64,000 nucleotides of DNA from Paenibacillus sp. NAIST15-1 (GCF_001894745.1 NZ_BBYF01000003.1:620001-684000), one strand, 5' to 3'. Shown: positions 46,521-56,619, counted from the first letter of the stretch. Made by a program: numbers and translations. The notes: a model not told the origin generated them from the sequence alone.

Positions 46521-49500
46521 TGTCCGCTGCTCCTCCTTCCATCTTCATCCACACTTCGTCCTTCGTCATCCGCGGCAATACATGATAGTCGTTGCCTTCG
46601 GTCAACTCATCGAATTGACAAACTGGCTTATAACTGCAAAAATCACATGCCTTCTTCGTCCCAAGGCGATAAGGGTCTATCCGAACATCACCATCTGTAA
46701 TCCGGGTTCCGATATCTTGGATCACATGACGAGCCGTCCCCCGCAGCATATCCCATTGCTCCGTAGTCGCAACAGATGCATTGCTGTAGAACGACCCATC
46801 CGCCTTCACCGCAACCGGGAGAATGTCTGAATACCCTTTTTCAAGCGGCTCATCCATCAAGGACACAACTTCGCGATCCGCCAGGACGAGTCCGCGCATT
46901 TTATATTTCTTCATCATTTGCTCATAAGCTTGCTCCACACTCATTCCATTCGCCGCCTGCAACAAAGGATTGTGAACATGGAAATAGAGTGTGCCAGCAG
47001 GCAATGCCGACGAGCCGAGCCACAGTTCCGCATACGTAATCAATACATCCAAATAAGTGAGCATTTGCAGCGACAGACCGTAATACACTTCCTGCAGCTT
47101 CAAATCTGTCGAACTCGATTTATAGTCAATGACGCGAAGCAGCACGCCGTGGTCACTGTCCGCCTTGTCTACCCGGTCAATCCTCCCGATGATCTCCATC
47201 GTACATCCATTGCTTAGAGTAAATCGAAGCGGCGGCAGCGGCTTGTCCGGACCAAAATCCATTTCCAGTCCAATTGGCTCAAACTGACCTCTGCGAGCAT
47301 GCTCTCCAAGCACGGAAGCAGCACGGCCAACGATTCGCTTCAGCTTGAGCGAGATATGCTCATAACGCTTCGAGCTAAGCAGAATCTCCCCTTGCAATTT
47401 TGGGGCAAGCATATCCACGATACGATCTGCTTCTGCTCGACATTCATCCGCCGACAGTGCTGCCCAAGTTCGATTCGAGCTCTGCAAATCTATGGCAAAG
47501 CGGCTGAGCGCTGCATGGAACAACTGCCCGATGTCTGGAGCCTCCAATCGATATACCCGACGTTCCTTCAGCTTCAAGCCATGGGAGGCGAAGTGCGAGA
47601 ACGGACAGGCTACGAAGCGCTCCATGCGAGACACACTGGTTCGCAAGGCAGTACCGTACAAGTGACGGCTTGTGGTCGGAGTAAGTGTCTCTGCTTGATT
47701 CCGATACAATAGCGAGCCCATCAGCACCTTCAGCCGATCATGCCATGCTGGCTGCGCGGCGAACCAGCGGTATACATCCCACCATATATTCGCCATTGGT
47801 CTTCCTTGGCGCCACTGTCGCAGCTGAACAATCAGGTGTTTCAGCGCAGATTCCGGATAGACAGCGAATTCCGATTGCTCCTCCTCATTCATGAATTCAT
47901 TCGGCTCAGCCATGACGAGCCGCTCTTGTACACGTGGGAACATGCCGCGTACATGCCGAACCACCTCGGACGGCAGCAATGTCTTCCCTTCTTCATCAGC
48001 GAGTGCGTAGCTAATCCACAGACTGTCGCTAGGCGTCGCGAAGGACTGATAAATTAAGAACCGCTCGTCCAGAAGCTTGCGGCGGACGCCAGGCGCGAGC
48101 TCCATGCCTATCTGCTGCAGAGTGTCCCGTTCATGCTCCGTAAGCACGCCATCCTCAATCGGACGAGCCGGTATAACGCCATCGTTCACGCCAAGCATAT
48201 ATAAGTGCTTAATTTGGCCGGGTCTTGTCCGATCCATCGAAGCAATGAGCACTTGATCCAGCGCTGGCGGAACAAGCGCCATCTTGATGCTCTCAAATCC
48301 GGTATCCAGCATGCCGCCGAACAATTCAATGCTCATCTTCTCTTCGCCGACCATCTCTACCATTTGATCCAATATATCTAAGAGAGCCCCCCATATTTGC
48401 CGATGTTCCCGTGATAGTTGAACCTCTCCGTCAAGCAATGCATCTTGGCTCATGCGCTCCAGCTTATGAGGCACACCAAGCGCCATCCAGAACGCATACA
48501 TAGCCTCGCACATGCCGCGAACGTTCGAGCTCGCCTTCATTGCGCGTGCAAGCTCAGCAATCGGATCGGCAATGATGCTGCGGCATTGCTCCACCCACTC
48601 TGGAGCATGTCTTGGCCGTTCAACAGCCTCAGCTTCTTCAGTTGTGCCCTCCGCTGCTCCATCTGCATGATCAGGATCAAGCGACATTTCCGGCATTGCA
48701 GGCCATGGACGCTTGCTTGTCCACCTGCCCCCTTCGATGCCGCATGCAAGCACATAGTTCTCCAACTTGTCAAAATGCTCTCTTGTAATCGAACCATCTT
48801 CGGACAGCAAAAAATCGGTTTTAACAAACCGAAATACTGCGTCGTATTTCCAATTGCCTATTATGATATCAAGCACCGCTCGCGTCATCTCAACAAATGG
48901 ATGATGCAGTACTGATTTCTTCTGATCCGTAAAATAGGGAATCCCCGCCTCGGTGAATACCGTATCAATCAGCTCACCATAATGTGCAATGTTCCGCACC
49001 ATTACCGCCATGTCCCGCCAGCGTACCTGCTCGTTGCGCACACGCCGCAGCATTTCCCCAGCAACCGCTTCAACCTCGGCGCGGCGATGTACTGCCGCCT
49101 GCACCGTAACCTCTCGCTTCGTATCGTGATCGGACGCATGGCTATCCTTGCTCTTCACATTAACTTCCGGTTCACGATAGGGCACTTTGCGTTCAAAATG
49201 CCGCTCCAGATGAGCAAGCTTCGGAGAAGCTGTATAACGAGGAAGTGGCGCTTCCTTCGAGTCAAGATGCGTTATGCTTCCGATGTCCGCACCAAGCGTA
49301 TCGGCCATCTCTAACAGCTTCAGCATAGTAGTTGCCGTTGGATGGAACAAATTCAGCTCATGCGGAACTTCGCCAAGCGCATAAGCCTTATCCAAACACA
49401 GCGTCACACTTACATTCGGCGCATGGAGAATGAGCGAAGCGAGAACCGCATATTCTTGTGGGGTAAATCCGTGAAACCCGTCAATCCAAATATCAGCGTT

Positions 49501-50100
49501 CTTCACGTACTCCGATGCTGCAACACCCTCGGACAACCGAGCAAGCACGTCTTCCCCATCCAAGTAACGACCAGCCAATTCCGATTCAAACTCATGCAGG
49601 ATGCTGGAAATGTCGCGAAGCTTCGCGGATAACAGCGGTTGTCCTGTCATGTGAGCGTCCAAAAAAGCAAGATGCTCCTCAACTTCACTGGACTCTACTC
49701 GATACCGCTTCATCTCATCAAAGAGATCGTTAAGCTTCTCGATAAATCCGAATTGTTCTGCTGCACCCGCAAATAAAGGCAAATCTGACTTGCGGCGCTG
49801 CAAAATCTTGTAGAGCAGCATCTTCTTGCCCTCTTCATTGATCGCTGTTAGTGCAGTGCCGCCAGCCTCTTGCATGACGCGATACGCAAGTCGCCGGAAG
49901 CTTAGTACTTGCGCTCTCAATATGCCAGCGATTCCATCCTCACGAATGAGTGCATGCTCTGCCTGAAAGGTTGCCTGTTCGGGGACTATCCATATAATCG
50001 GTGCCCCGTCCGCTTGGCTGCGAAGCTCATCTCGTAAGCTTCTTAACACATGCTCCGTCTTGCCACTGCCGGAACGACCGATGACAAAATGCAACGGCAA
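46498..50100 (-). CDS. addB: AddB: helicase/nuclease subunit B
   Basis: 1200 residues. A Walker A-like GRSGSGKT at 8-15 begins a degenerate helicase domain that recognises Chi. The C-terminal nuclease domain (with VIDYKSS) is flanked by a 4Fe-4S cluster built from a Cys in FVACPFSHF and C1152-x2-C1155-x5-C1161 near the end. The start is TTG, 7 nt after GGAGG. It heads the addB-addA-sbcD-sbcC operon, the same order as in B. subtilis. A 280-bp divergent region separates it from the DUF1835 gene. Confidence 0.97.
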   Translation of the reverse strand: MPLHFVIGRSGSGKTEHVLRSLRDELRSQADGAPIIWIVPEQATFQAEHALIREDGIAGILRAQVLSFRRLAYRVMQEAGGTALTAINEEGKKMLLYKILQRRKSDLPLFAGAAEQFGFIEKLNDLFDEMKRYRVESSEVEEHLAFLDAHMTGQPLLSAKLRDISSILHEFESELAGRYLDGEDVLARLSEGVAASEYVKNADIWIDGFHGFTPQEYAVLASLILHAPNVSVTLCLDKAYALGEVPHELNLFHPTATTMLKLLEMADTLGADIGSITHLDSKEAPLPRYTASPKLAHLERHFERKVPYREPEVNVKSKDSHASDHDTKREVTVQAAVHRRAEVEAVAGEMLRRVRNEQVRWRDMAVMVRNIAHYGELIDTVFTEAGIPYFTDQKKSVLHHPFVEMTRAVLDIIIGNWKYDAVFRFVKTDFLLSEDGSITREHFDKLENYVLACGIEGGRWTSKRPWPAMPEMSLDPDHADGAAEGTTEEAEAVERPRHAPEWVEQCRSIIADPIAELARAMKASSNVRGMCEAMYAFWMALGVPHKLERMSQDALLDGEVQLSREHRQIWGALLDILDQMVEMVGEEKMSIELFGGMLDTGFESIKMALVPPALDQVLIASMDRTRPGQIKHLYMLGVNDGVIPARPIEDGVLTEHERDTLQQIGMELAPGVRRKLLDERFLIYQSFATPSDSLWISYALADEEGKTLLPSEVVRHVRGMFPRVQERLVMAEPNEFMNEEEQSEFAVYPESALKHLIVQLRQWRQGRPMANIWWDVYRWFAAQPAWHDRLKVLMGSLLYRNQAETLTPTTSRHLYGTALRTSVSRMERFVACPFSHFASHGLKLKERRVYRLEAPDIGQLFHAALSRFAIDLQSSNRTWAALSADECRAEADRIVDMLAPKLQGEILLSSKRYEHISLKLKRIVGRAASVLGEHARRGQFEPIGLEMDFGPDKPLPPLRFTLSNGCTMEIIGRIDRVDKADSDHGVLLRVIDYKSSSTDLKLQEVYYGLSLQMLTYLDVLITYAELWLGSSALPAGTLYFHVHNPLLQAANGMSVEQAYEQMMKKYKMRGLVLADREVVSLMDEPLEKGYSDILPVAVKADGSFYSNASVATTEQWDMLRGTARHVIQDIGTRITDGDVRIDPYRLGTKKACDFCSYKPVCQFDELTEGNDYHVLPRMTKDEVWMKMEGGAADNESERES

Positions 50101-50382
50101 AGTGATCCCTCCATTTCCCTAAATGCGATTCATGGCATCTACTTGCCACGATATGATACACTATGATCAAACCAATAATTGGTATATAATTTCGGTTACA
50201 CCCGATTCTAGCATTAGGTTTCATTATATCATATTTCAAACTAGCGATAGAACACATGTTTGGAAACGATGCCGATATTCGCCATCTGCTTCTTGTGAGT
50301 TGCAGTGCATCATGTAACTTCGTAATCGAAGGCGAGGCTCATGTTCAACCTACCCTCTATTCGAATAAGGAGGCTGATTGTC

Positions 50383-51360
50383 ATGATACATATTGTCAAT
50401 GGAGATTGTACTGCCATGCAGCTAACCAAAGTCGCCGAACAGCTGTGGAATGAGCAGGTATGGGTATATTCAGAGCTGCTGACCGAAGGCCCCGTATACG
50501 CTAGGCTTGAGCAGTATCTGGCTTATCGAGCGCTGCAATTGGAGCGAATGTGCGGGCTGCCTTCCACTGTTTTTTTGCAAAGAGGAAATGAACAGGAACG
50601 CACGTGGAAATCAGATATTTTGCCTGCTCAAGAGATTGCATTATGGTTCGAACACGATCTGTTCGACATTACCATGCTGCTCCGCTTAGTAGATCGCCTG
50701 ACACAAGAGAATGCGCATGCCAAGCTATATTGGATCGACATCGCCTCCATTGCTGAACATGATCGCTATCTCGGATTTGGGGTGCTTACGGGAGAGCAGT
50801 TGGCCCCTTATCGAGATGCCGCCATACGGTTATCCGCTGAGCGCATCGAATGGATGCGTTCTGCTTGGATTGCGTATACAAGTCCAAACCCACAGAAAAT
50901 TGCACAATGGGTTCAGGAATCAAGCAGTATCCCTGCTCCATTTTGCGCTATTACGGAAGCGCTTCAATTCCACCTCTCCCGTTACCCCTCAACACAGGAT
51001 GGAATCGGGATTGTCGAGCGATCCACGCTAGGCGCTGTTCAAGATGGGGCTGTTACATTTCAGAATTGCTTCGAGATTGTTCGCAATCAACTGCCGCAAT
51101 ACGGACTTGGGGATATGCAGTTCTGGGGATACCTGCGCCGAATGACCCGCGGAGACGCTCCGTTGCTTGAGCTCTCTCCCTCTTCATCCTCCTTGCCGGA
51201 ACCTCTCATGTCTCCATTAGCCGATGCTGGTCACCTCCTCTTAACCAAAAGCGGTCAGCAGGTACTGGATGGTACTCTCAACTGGGCTCAGACTGGTGGA
51301 TATGGACGCTGGCTTGGCGGCGCATTTATTACCCGATCGACAGCTGGAATAAGAGCATAG
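50383..51360 (+). CDS. DUF1835-domain protein
   Basis: 325 residues. The N-terminus MIHIVNGDCTAMQL and the FEHDLFDITMLLRLVDRL block are the DUF1835 signature, seen in small Bacilli proteins of unknown function, often beside a DUF3658-like C-terminal region as here. No membrane segment or catalytic motif is evident. Start ATG follows AAGGAGG at 10 nt; an upstream in-frame ATG adds 14 unlikely residues. It is alone on the plus strand, divergent from addB, and ends at an unusually long perfect-stem terminator. Confidence 0.8.
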   Translation: MIHIVNGDCTAMQLTKVAEQLWNEQVWVYSELLTEGPVYARLEQYLAYRALQLERMCGLPSTVFLQRGNEQERTWKSDILPAQEIALWFEHDLFDITMLLRLVDRLTQENAHAKLYWIDIASIAEHDRYLGFGVLTGEQLAPYRDAAIRLSAERIEWMRSAWIAYTSPNPQKIAQWVQESSSIPAPFCAITEALQFHLSRYPSTQDGIGIVERSTLGAVQDGAVTFQNCFEIVRNQLPQYGLGDMQFWGYLRRMTRGDAPLLELSPSSSSLPEPLMSPLADAGHLLLTKSGQQVLDGTLNWAQTGGYGRWLGGAFITRSTAGIRA

Positions 51361-51420
51361 AGTGAAGAAACCGAAGAAACTCGAATATATGCTAACTGCT
51401 GACTTTATCCCATAAATACA

Positions 51421-51479
51421 GCAAGCGCCATTCATTGCAGACGATCCCAAACCTGTCTGCAATGAATGGCGCTTTTCTT
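51421..51479 (+). terminator. Terminator of the DUF1835 gene with 20-bp perfect stem
   Basis: The stem 51423-51442 pairs perfectly with 51454-51473 around an 11-nt loop, followed by CTTTTCTTG on the plus strand. On the minus strand there is no U-tract, so it mainly serves the plus-strand gene while insulating the convergent methyltransferase gene. Confidence 0.9.
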
Positions 51480-51516
51480 GTTTACTCTTCCTTATCCTAT
51501 CGATACTTTAGGAAGA

Positions 51517-52899
51517 TTACTTCGAGCGAACCTCGAAGATGGCGAACTTCAAATAATGACCTTCATCCACTCCCGCAATTTGCGGGTGATCCTTGCCGGC
51601 AGGACGCCATTCGATAAGGCGCAGCACCTTGCCTGCATCCTGGGCTGCATCCAATATGGACTGCATGAACATGTCCGGACGCATATGATAGGAGCAGCTT
51701 GCTGTCACAAGATAGCCGCCTTCATTGACCAGCTTCATACCATGAAGATTGATGTCCTTGTAGCCCCGGTACGCGCCTTCGACAGCACCTCGCGTCTTCG
51801 CGAAGGCCGGAGGATCCAACACGACGACATCCCACGTACGTCCGCCTCCAGCAGTCATCGGTTTCGAAGTATCCACCTTCTTCGCACTAGATTCTCCGCT
51901 TGCCCGCTGCGTGCGCTCCTCCAAGCCATGAACCTGCTCACGCAAATAGGCGAAGGCATCCGCAACGACAAACTCAACACGGTCTGTAAAGCCGTTCAGT
52001 TCGACATTGCGCTTTGCACTCTCGATCGCATGCTCGGAAATATCGAGACAAGTGACCTTCTTGGCTCCATATTTACAAGCATTCAACGTGAAACTTCCTG
52101 TGTGAGAGAAGCATTCCAACACCGTCGCACCATCCCACCATGGGAATGTAACCGGCTTTCCCTTCGCATTAAGTGGCAAGCTCTGCACGGTTCCATCCTC
52201 GGCCTCTACTTCACCCATGTGGATACCGCTTCGAGCTCCCCAGCCTGTCATAAGCGGCGCAATGGAAGCGCGGTTCTCACGCTGGTCGAAGAAGTAGCCT
52301 GTCTTCTGCCCTTCTACGATATCAACTTCGATGATAAGCCCGTTCTCCTCTACTTGGACATGGCGCGGACAATCTCCATACAGCACGCCTGTCTTCAGTT
52401 CAAGACCCTCACGCTCACGAATTGGCACATCGCTGCGCTCATAGATGCCGCGCGGCTGCATGACATCGACTAGGGCTGCCACCAACGCTTCCCGATGGAC
52501 ATCCATGCCCAGCGTCACAATCTGCACGACGAGAACATCGCCAAAGCGATCCACGATAAGTCCTGGCAGAAAGTCTGCTTCGCCGTATACGAGGCGATAA
52601 GCCTTGGCTCCAGGCAAGAAGCGCTGACGATGTGCAACACAACGTTCGATTCGCTCTTTGAAGAAGGCTTCATCCATTGCTTCAATTGGCTCATAGGATA
52701 CGATGCGCACCGTAATTTGCGAGGCAGGATTATAATAGCCTGTTGCAATGTATTTCCCCTGAGCGTTCTGGACATCGACAAGCATCCCCGGCTGAGGATT
52801 TCCTTCGACTGTTTCAATCTCTGATTGATATACCCAAGGATGGGAGCGTTCAATTCTCTTTTTCCGCGAACGGATTAATTTCACATAAGGCCTATTCAA
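51517..52899 (-). CDS. RlmI-type class I rRNA (m5C) methyltransferase with inserts
   Basis: 460 residues. An N-terminal PUA-like domain (IRSRKKRIERSHPWVY) is followed by the THUMP-like linker and a Rossmann methyltransferase with motif I LECFSHTGSFTLNA, motif IV VVLDPPAFAK and catalytic Cys402 in SCSYHM. This is the 23S rRNA cytosine-5 methyltransferase (RlmI/YwbD) family. Two stretches (about 216-255 and 326-354, rich in Gly/Ser/Lys) look like inserts that other members lack. The start is TTG, 8 nt after AGGAG. The substrate site is inferred from the family. Confidence 0.88.
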   Translation of the reverse strand: MNRPYVKLIRSRKKRIERSHPWVYQSEIETVEGNPQPGMLVDVQNAQGKYIATGYYNPASQITVRIVSYEPIEAMDEAFFKERIERCVAHRQRFLPGAKAYRLVYGEADFLPGLIVDRFGDVLVVQIVTLGMDVHREALVAALVDVMQPRGIYERSDVPIREREGLELKTGVLYGDCPRHVQVEENGLIIEVDIVEGQKTGYFFDQRENRASIAPLMTGWGARSGIHMGEVEAEDGTVQSLPLNAKGKPVTFPWWDGATVLECFSHTGSFTLNACKYGAKKVTCLDISEHAIESAKRNVELNGFTDRVEFVVADAFAYLREQVHGLEERTQRASGESSAKKVDTSKPMTAGGGRTWDVVVLDPPAFAKTRGAVEGAYRGYKDINLHGMKLVNEGGYLVTASCSYHMRPDMFMQSILDAAQDAGKVLRLIEWRPAGKDHPQIAGVDEGHYLKFAIFEVRSK

Positions 52900-53004
52900 T
52901 TACAGTTCTCCTCTCAGCTCCAATGGCATGTCATGGTTGTCCACTCGCAAGCATAGAATGGAATAGCTTATTGCGACGAATTATGGATGACAAAGGAGCC
53001 CTTC

Positions 53005-53970
53005 ATGTTTAAAGAAATTTGGTTCCCGCTCCTTAGCGGATTGGCATTGTTTCTATTCGGAATGAAAACAATGGAGCTTGCCCTGCATGCTTGGGCTGGC
53101 CCCTACCTGCAGCGGTTTCTATACCGTTCTACCCGCACCCCTATACATGGAATGCTGTTCAGCGCAGGCATGACAGCCGTACTGCAGAGCAGCACGGCCA
53201 TCACGGTCATTACGATAGGTCTGGTCAATGCCGGTATTATGAACTTCTCCCGCACGCTCGGCATCATTCTAGGCACCAATATCGGCACTTGTCTGACAAC
53301 CGAGTTGATTAGTCTAAATATAAGCCAATTCGCCAAGCCCCTCCTCTTCCTGTCCTTAGCCGGATGGTTCATTGGGGCATTGGCCGACGAATATCAGCCT
53401 AAGCTGCTGCACCGCATCGCCTCTTGGTGGCGACCGCTCCAATTCGGCTCCCTTGCCGCAGCTGGCTTCGCCTTCATTATGCTCGGCATTGAATGGATGA
53501 AGCAGATTAGTGAGCCGCTGCAGCAGCGCGGATTATTCACTTGGTTCTTGGAACGATCAAGCGACAGTCTGCTCTGGGCCTTGGCAGCGGGCGTCGTCAT
53601 AACAGCACTCGTGCACAGCAGTGCAGCTATTATTGCAATGGCCATGGGATTATCAGCTACCGGGGCATTACCCGTTGAAGTTGGCATTGCGATCGCAATT
53701 GGATCGAATGTTGGCACCTGCTTCACAGCCGTCATTGCTTCACTTGGCGGGACAAGAAGCGGACAGTTCGTCGCCTGGACCCATGTCGTGCTGAACATTG
53801 GCGGCGCTGTCCTATTCTATCCTTTTATCAGCCAGATCGGACAGCTTAGCGCCGTATTTGGCTCCGACGCCGCCGGCCAGATTGCACACGCCCAGACCAT
53901 TTTTAATATTGCAAGTTCCCTCCTGGCCCTGCCTTTGTGTTACCTGCCGGTTTGGAACCGGATCCGTTAA
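53005..53970 (+). CDS. Na/Pi-cotransporter-like membrane protein (YqeW type)
   Basis: 321 residues with about nine membrane helices. The two QSS-type repeats of the family are present: TAVLQSSTA (about 52-60) and ALVHSSAA (about 205). Both are followed by paired GTNIGT/GSNVGT loops. This identifies the PhoU-less NptA/YqeW family, which moves phosphate with sodium. Start ATG follows AAAGGAGCCCTTC; an upstream ATG adds six residues. Its 3' end overlaps deoC on the other strand by 68 bp. Confidence 0.9.
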   Translation: MFKEIWFPLLSGLALFLFGMKTMELALHAWAGPYLQRFLYRSTRTPIHGMLFSAGMTAVLQSSTAITVITIGLVNAGIMNFSRTLGIILGTNIGTCLTTELISLNISQFAKPLLFLSLAGWFIGALADEYQPKLLHRIASWWRPLQFGSLAAAGFAFIMLGIEWMKQISEPLQQRGLFTWFLERSSDSLLWALAAGVVITALVHSSAAIIAMAMGLSATGALPVEVGIAIAIGSNVGTCFTAVIASLGGTRSGQFVAWTHVVLNIGGAVLFYPFISQIGQLSAVFGSDAAGQIAHAQTIFNIASSLLALPLCYLPVWNRIR

Positions 53971-54616
53971 CAATTGCAATACCGAAACTCGTGCCGATGC
54001 GCGTTGCTCCCGCTTGAATCATTGCGAGCGCTGCGGCGGTATCCCGAATGCCGCCGGAAGCCTTAACGCCCATATGCACAGGTACATGTGCCCGCAACAG
54101 ACGAATATCTTCCAGCGTTGCCCCGCCCTTGCCGAAGCCGGTCGACGTTTTGACAAAGCGGGCACCTGCCGCTTCCGATGCTTTGCATGCCGCAATCTTG
54201 TGCTCTGTATGGAGAATGCCTGTCTCCAAGGTGACCTTGACGATCGCGCTTCCCTCAACCATCCGGACAACCTTGGCGATATCCTGTTCAACAGCCTTCA
54301 CATCTCCGCTTAACAGGCTTCCAATCTGCAGCACCATATCGATCTCAGCAGCCCCGTCCTCTACCGCCCGAGCCGCTTCAAATGCCTTGGCTTGACTGGC
54401 ACTAGCCCCCAATGGAAACCCGCATACCGCCGTCACATTCACGCCGGTTCCATTCAGTAGATCGCGACAAACGGATACCCAAGCTCCGTTCACGCACACA
54501 CTGTAGAAGTGATATCGGCTCGCCTCCGCACACAGCTTCTCAATATCGCGCGCTGTCGCTTCCGGCTTAAGCAGGGTGTGATCGATATATGGTGCCAATT
54601 GAAGCTGATCCGTCAT
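53903..54616 (-). CDS. deoC: Deoxyribose-phosphate aldolase
   Basis: 237 residues, a TIM barrel with the catalytic Schiff-base lysine at Lys156 in FVKTSTGF, supporting Lys185 in GVKASGG and the start YIDHTLLKPEA. It cleaves 2-deoxyribose-5-phosphate to glyceraldehyde-3-phosphate and acetaldehyde. Start ATG follows AAGGAGAGAGTTTGC. The last 15-20 residues (GSGSKPAGNTKAGPGG) are species-specific and lie inside the convergent overlap with the transporter gene. Confidence 0.95.
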   Translation of the reverse strand: MTDQLQLAPYIDHTLLKPEATARDIEKLCAEASRYHFYSVCVNGAWVSVCRDLLNGTGVNVTAVCGFPLGASASQAKAFEAARAVEDGAAEIDMVLQIGSLLSGDVKAVEQDIAKVVRMVEGSAIVKVTLETGILHTEHKIAACKASEAAGARFVKTSTGFGKGGATLEDIRLLRAHVPVHMGVKASGGIRDTAAALAMIQAGATRIGTSFGIAIVNGSGSKPAGNTKAGPGGNLQY

Positions 54617-54649
54617 GCAAACTCTCTCCTTCCTGCAATGTGCAGAGAA

Positions 54650-55081
54650 TTAAAGATTTACGGATATGGACAATTCCTCAAATGCCTTTTGCAGGATGTG
54701 GTCGTTGTTATCATATCCGAACTCACGCTGCTTCTCCCACGCTTCTTGCGGACTGTACCACTCTACGCTGCGAATTTCCTCAATTTGCGCATGAAGCTTG
54801 CCTTCCTCTGCCTCAACGAGGAAATAATGCACCTCTTTATCAATTGTACCCGCTTGTGGTTGTACATATTGATAATAAATGGTATCGAGTTTGGTATCGA
54901 TTCGTCCATGAATCCCCGTCTCTTCCCATATTTCACGCAACGCCGTCTGTTCAATCGTCTCTCCGGCCTCCATCTTGCCCTTGGCCAGCGAGATCTTGCC
55001 ATACCGATCTTGGATCAGTTGGATCTCAATTCCTTCTCCTCTTCTACGGTAAACGACTCCTCCTGCGGATACTTCCTTCAT
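54650..55081 (-). CDS. NUDIX hydrolase
   Basis: 143 residues. The Nudix box is complete: Gly35 and Glu41 followed by REIWEETGI at 49-57 (GX5EX7REUXEEXGU). Start ATG follows GGAGGTGCGCACG and gives MKEVSAGGVVYRR, the beginning usual for Ap4A-type or MutT-like NUDIX proteins; an upstream in-frame ATG adds five residues. The exact substrate is unknown. It is followed by deoC on the same strand, 33 bp away. Confidence 0.9.
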   Translation of the reverse strand: MKEVSAGGVVYRRRGEGIEIQLIQDRYGKISLAKGKMEAGETIEQTALREIWEETGIHGRIDTKLDTIYYQYVQPQAGTIDKEVHYFLVEAEEGKLHAQIEEIRSVEWYSPQEAWEKQREFGYDNNDHILQKAFEELSISVNL

Positions 55082-55129
55082 CGTGCGCACCTCCATTTAT
55101 GTTCGTTACTCCTATGTATATATCCTAAC

Positions 55130-55183
55130 CGAAAAGAAAGAGGATTTCATCCATTCAGCCATTGCTGAGCGGAGAATCCTCCT
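55130..55183 (-). terminator. Terminator downstream of mtaB
   Basis: Outer GAGGATT/AATCCTC pairing (55140-55146 with 55175-55181) with an inner TCAGC-AATG-GCTGA stem, then CTTTCTTTTC on the minus strand. Confidence 0.65.
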
Positions 55184-55275
55184 CGATTCTTTATTCAGTA
55201 GTTTCGGTTGTTTCGTTCTCTAGCTTATTGCATTTTTCTCTATTTCCAATAGCCTATCCTGGTTAGACAAGGCGA

Positions 55276-56616
55276 TTAGGAAGCAACATTTGGCTCCTGG
55301 CCAATGACGCGTGTAAGAATACCTTGATTCTCATTCACGCCCGCTTCTGTAATTTTCACGCGGCATAATTGGCCAATCAAGGACTCATCTCCTTCGAAGA
55401 TTACTTGAAGGTAATTGTCCGAGTAACCCATCAACATGCCAGCACCTTGATCGCCTTTCGTGTTCCGTTCTGGAATCACATCGACAACTTCTCCAACGAA
55501 CTTTTGTGCATATTCCAGCTGCATTTGTTCAGACAGATCAATCAGTTCATGAACGCGAGCATGCTTCACTTCTTCATCTACTTGATCCTCCATGCGCGCA
55601 GCCGGAGTACCTGTACGCTTCGAATACGGGAATACATGCATTTCAGAGAAGCCCACTTGCTTCATAAATTCATAGCCTTGACGGAAATGCTCATCCGTCT
55701 CACCTGGGAAGCCTACAATGACGTCTGTCGTAATCGCCACATTCGGCATTGCCTCGCGAATACGAGCAATCTTCTCCGCGAATTCCTGTGTCGTATATTT
55801 GCGGCGCATACGCTTCAATACTTCGTCATTGCCCGCTTGAAGCGGAATATGCAGATGACGACACATTTTCGAGGACTTGTTCAGTACTTCGATCATGCGA
55901 TCATCAATTTGGCTGGCTTCAATGGAACTGATACGAATACGCTCAAGCCCCTCTACCTTGTCCAAATCCCACAGCAGATCGGTCAAGTCATAGTTCTCCA
56001 TATCGTCGCCGTATCCACCGGTATGAATCCCTGTGAGCACGATCTCCTTGTAGCCTGCCGCTACGAGCTGGCGAGCCTGATTCAACACACTCTCCGCTTC
56101 ACGGCTGCGGGATAGACCACGCGACCAAGGAATAATACAGAATGTACAGAAGTTGTTGCAGCCTTCTTGAATCTTCAAGAACGCACGCGTCCGCTCTGCG
56201 AAATCAGGCACGTCCAACTCCTCGAACGCACGTGTCTTCATAATGTTGCGTACCGCATTAATAGGCTGGCGCTGTTCATGCAGCTCACGAATGTAATCCA
56301 TCAACTTCTCACGATCCTGTGTGCCGATAACGAGATCAACGCCTGGAATGTCAAGAATCTCCGCAGGCGATGTCTGCGCATAGCATCCTGTTACCGCAAT
56401 AATTGCGTCAGGATTGCGGCGCACAGCGCGACGAATGATTTGACGGCTCTTCTTGTCGCCTGTATTGGTTACGGTACACGTATTAATCAGGTATACATCT
56501 GCCGTCTGCTCGAAGTCGACCTGCTCATAGCCTTCATTTTTGAACAATTGCCAGATCGCTTCTGTATCGTAAAAATTGACTTTGCAGCCCAATGTGTAAA
56601 ATGCTACTGATGGCAT
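55276..56616 (-). CDS. mtaB: tRNA N6-threonylcarbamoyladenosine methylthiotransferase MtaB
   Basis: 446 residues. An N-terminal UPF0004 domain with Cys11, Cys47 and Cys81-type ligands (CTVTNTGDKKSR) is followed by the radical SAM core with CNNFCTFC (CxxxCxxC) and a C-terminal TRAM domain. It adds a methylthio group to t6A37 in tRNAs reading ANN codons. Start ATG follows GGGGGGAATGTGAACG. It begins 3 bp after the rsmE stop codon. The order prmA-rsmE-mtaB matches yqeT-yqeU-yqeV. Confidence 0.96.
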   Translation of the reverse strand: MPSVAFYTLGCKVNFYDTEAIWQLFKNEGYEQVDFEQTADVYLINTCTVTNTGDKKSRQIIRRAVRRNPDAIIAVTGCYAQTSPAEILDIPGVDLVIGTQDREKLMDYIRELHEQRQPINAVRNIMKTRAFEELDVPDFAERTRAFLKIQEGCNNFCTFCIIPWSRGLSRSREAESVLNQARQLVAAGYKEIVLTGIHTGGYGDDMENYDLTDLLWDLDKVEGLERIRISSIEASQIDDRMIEVLNKSSKMCRHLHIPLQAGNDEVLKRMRRKYTTQEFAEKIARIREAMPNVAITTDVIVGFPGETDEHFRQGYEFMKQVGFSEMHVFPYSKRTGTPAARMEDQVDEEVKHARVHELIDLSEQMQLEYAQKFVGEVVDVIPERNTKGDQGAGMLMGYSDNYLQVIFEGDESLIGQLCRVKITEAGVNENQGILTRVIGQEPNVAS

Positions 56617-56619
56617 CGT

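Noticed and set aside
51466-52473. A 335-codon plus-strand open frame opposite the RlmI-type gene
   Set aside because: The minus-strand gene has all methyltransferase motifs and a good start; the plus frame has no recognisable domain and begins inside the terminator stem.
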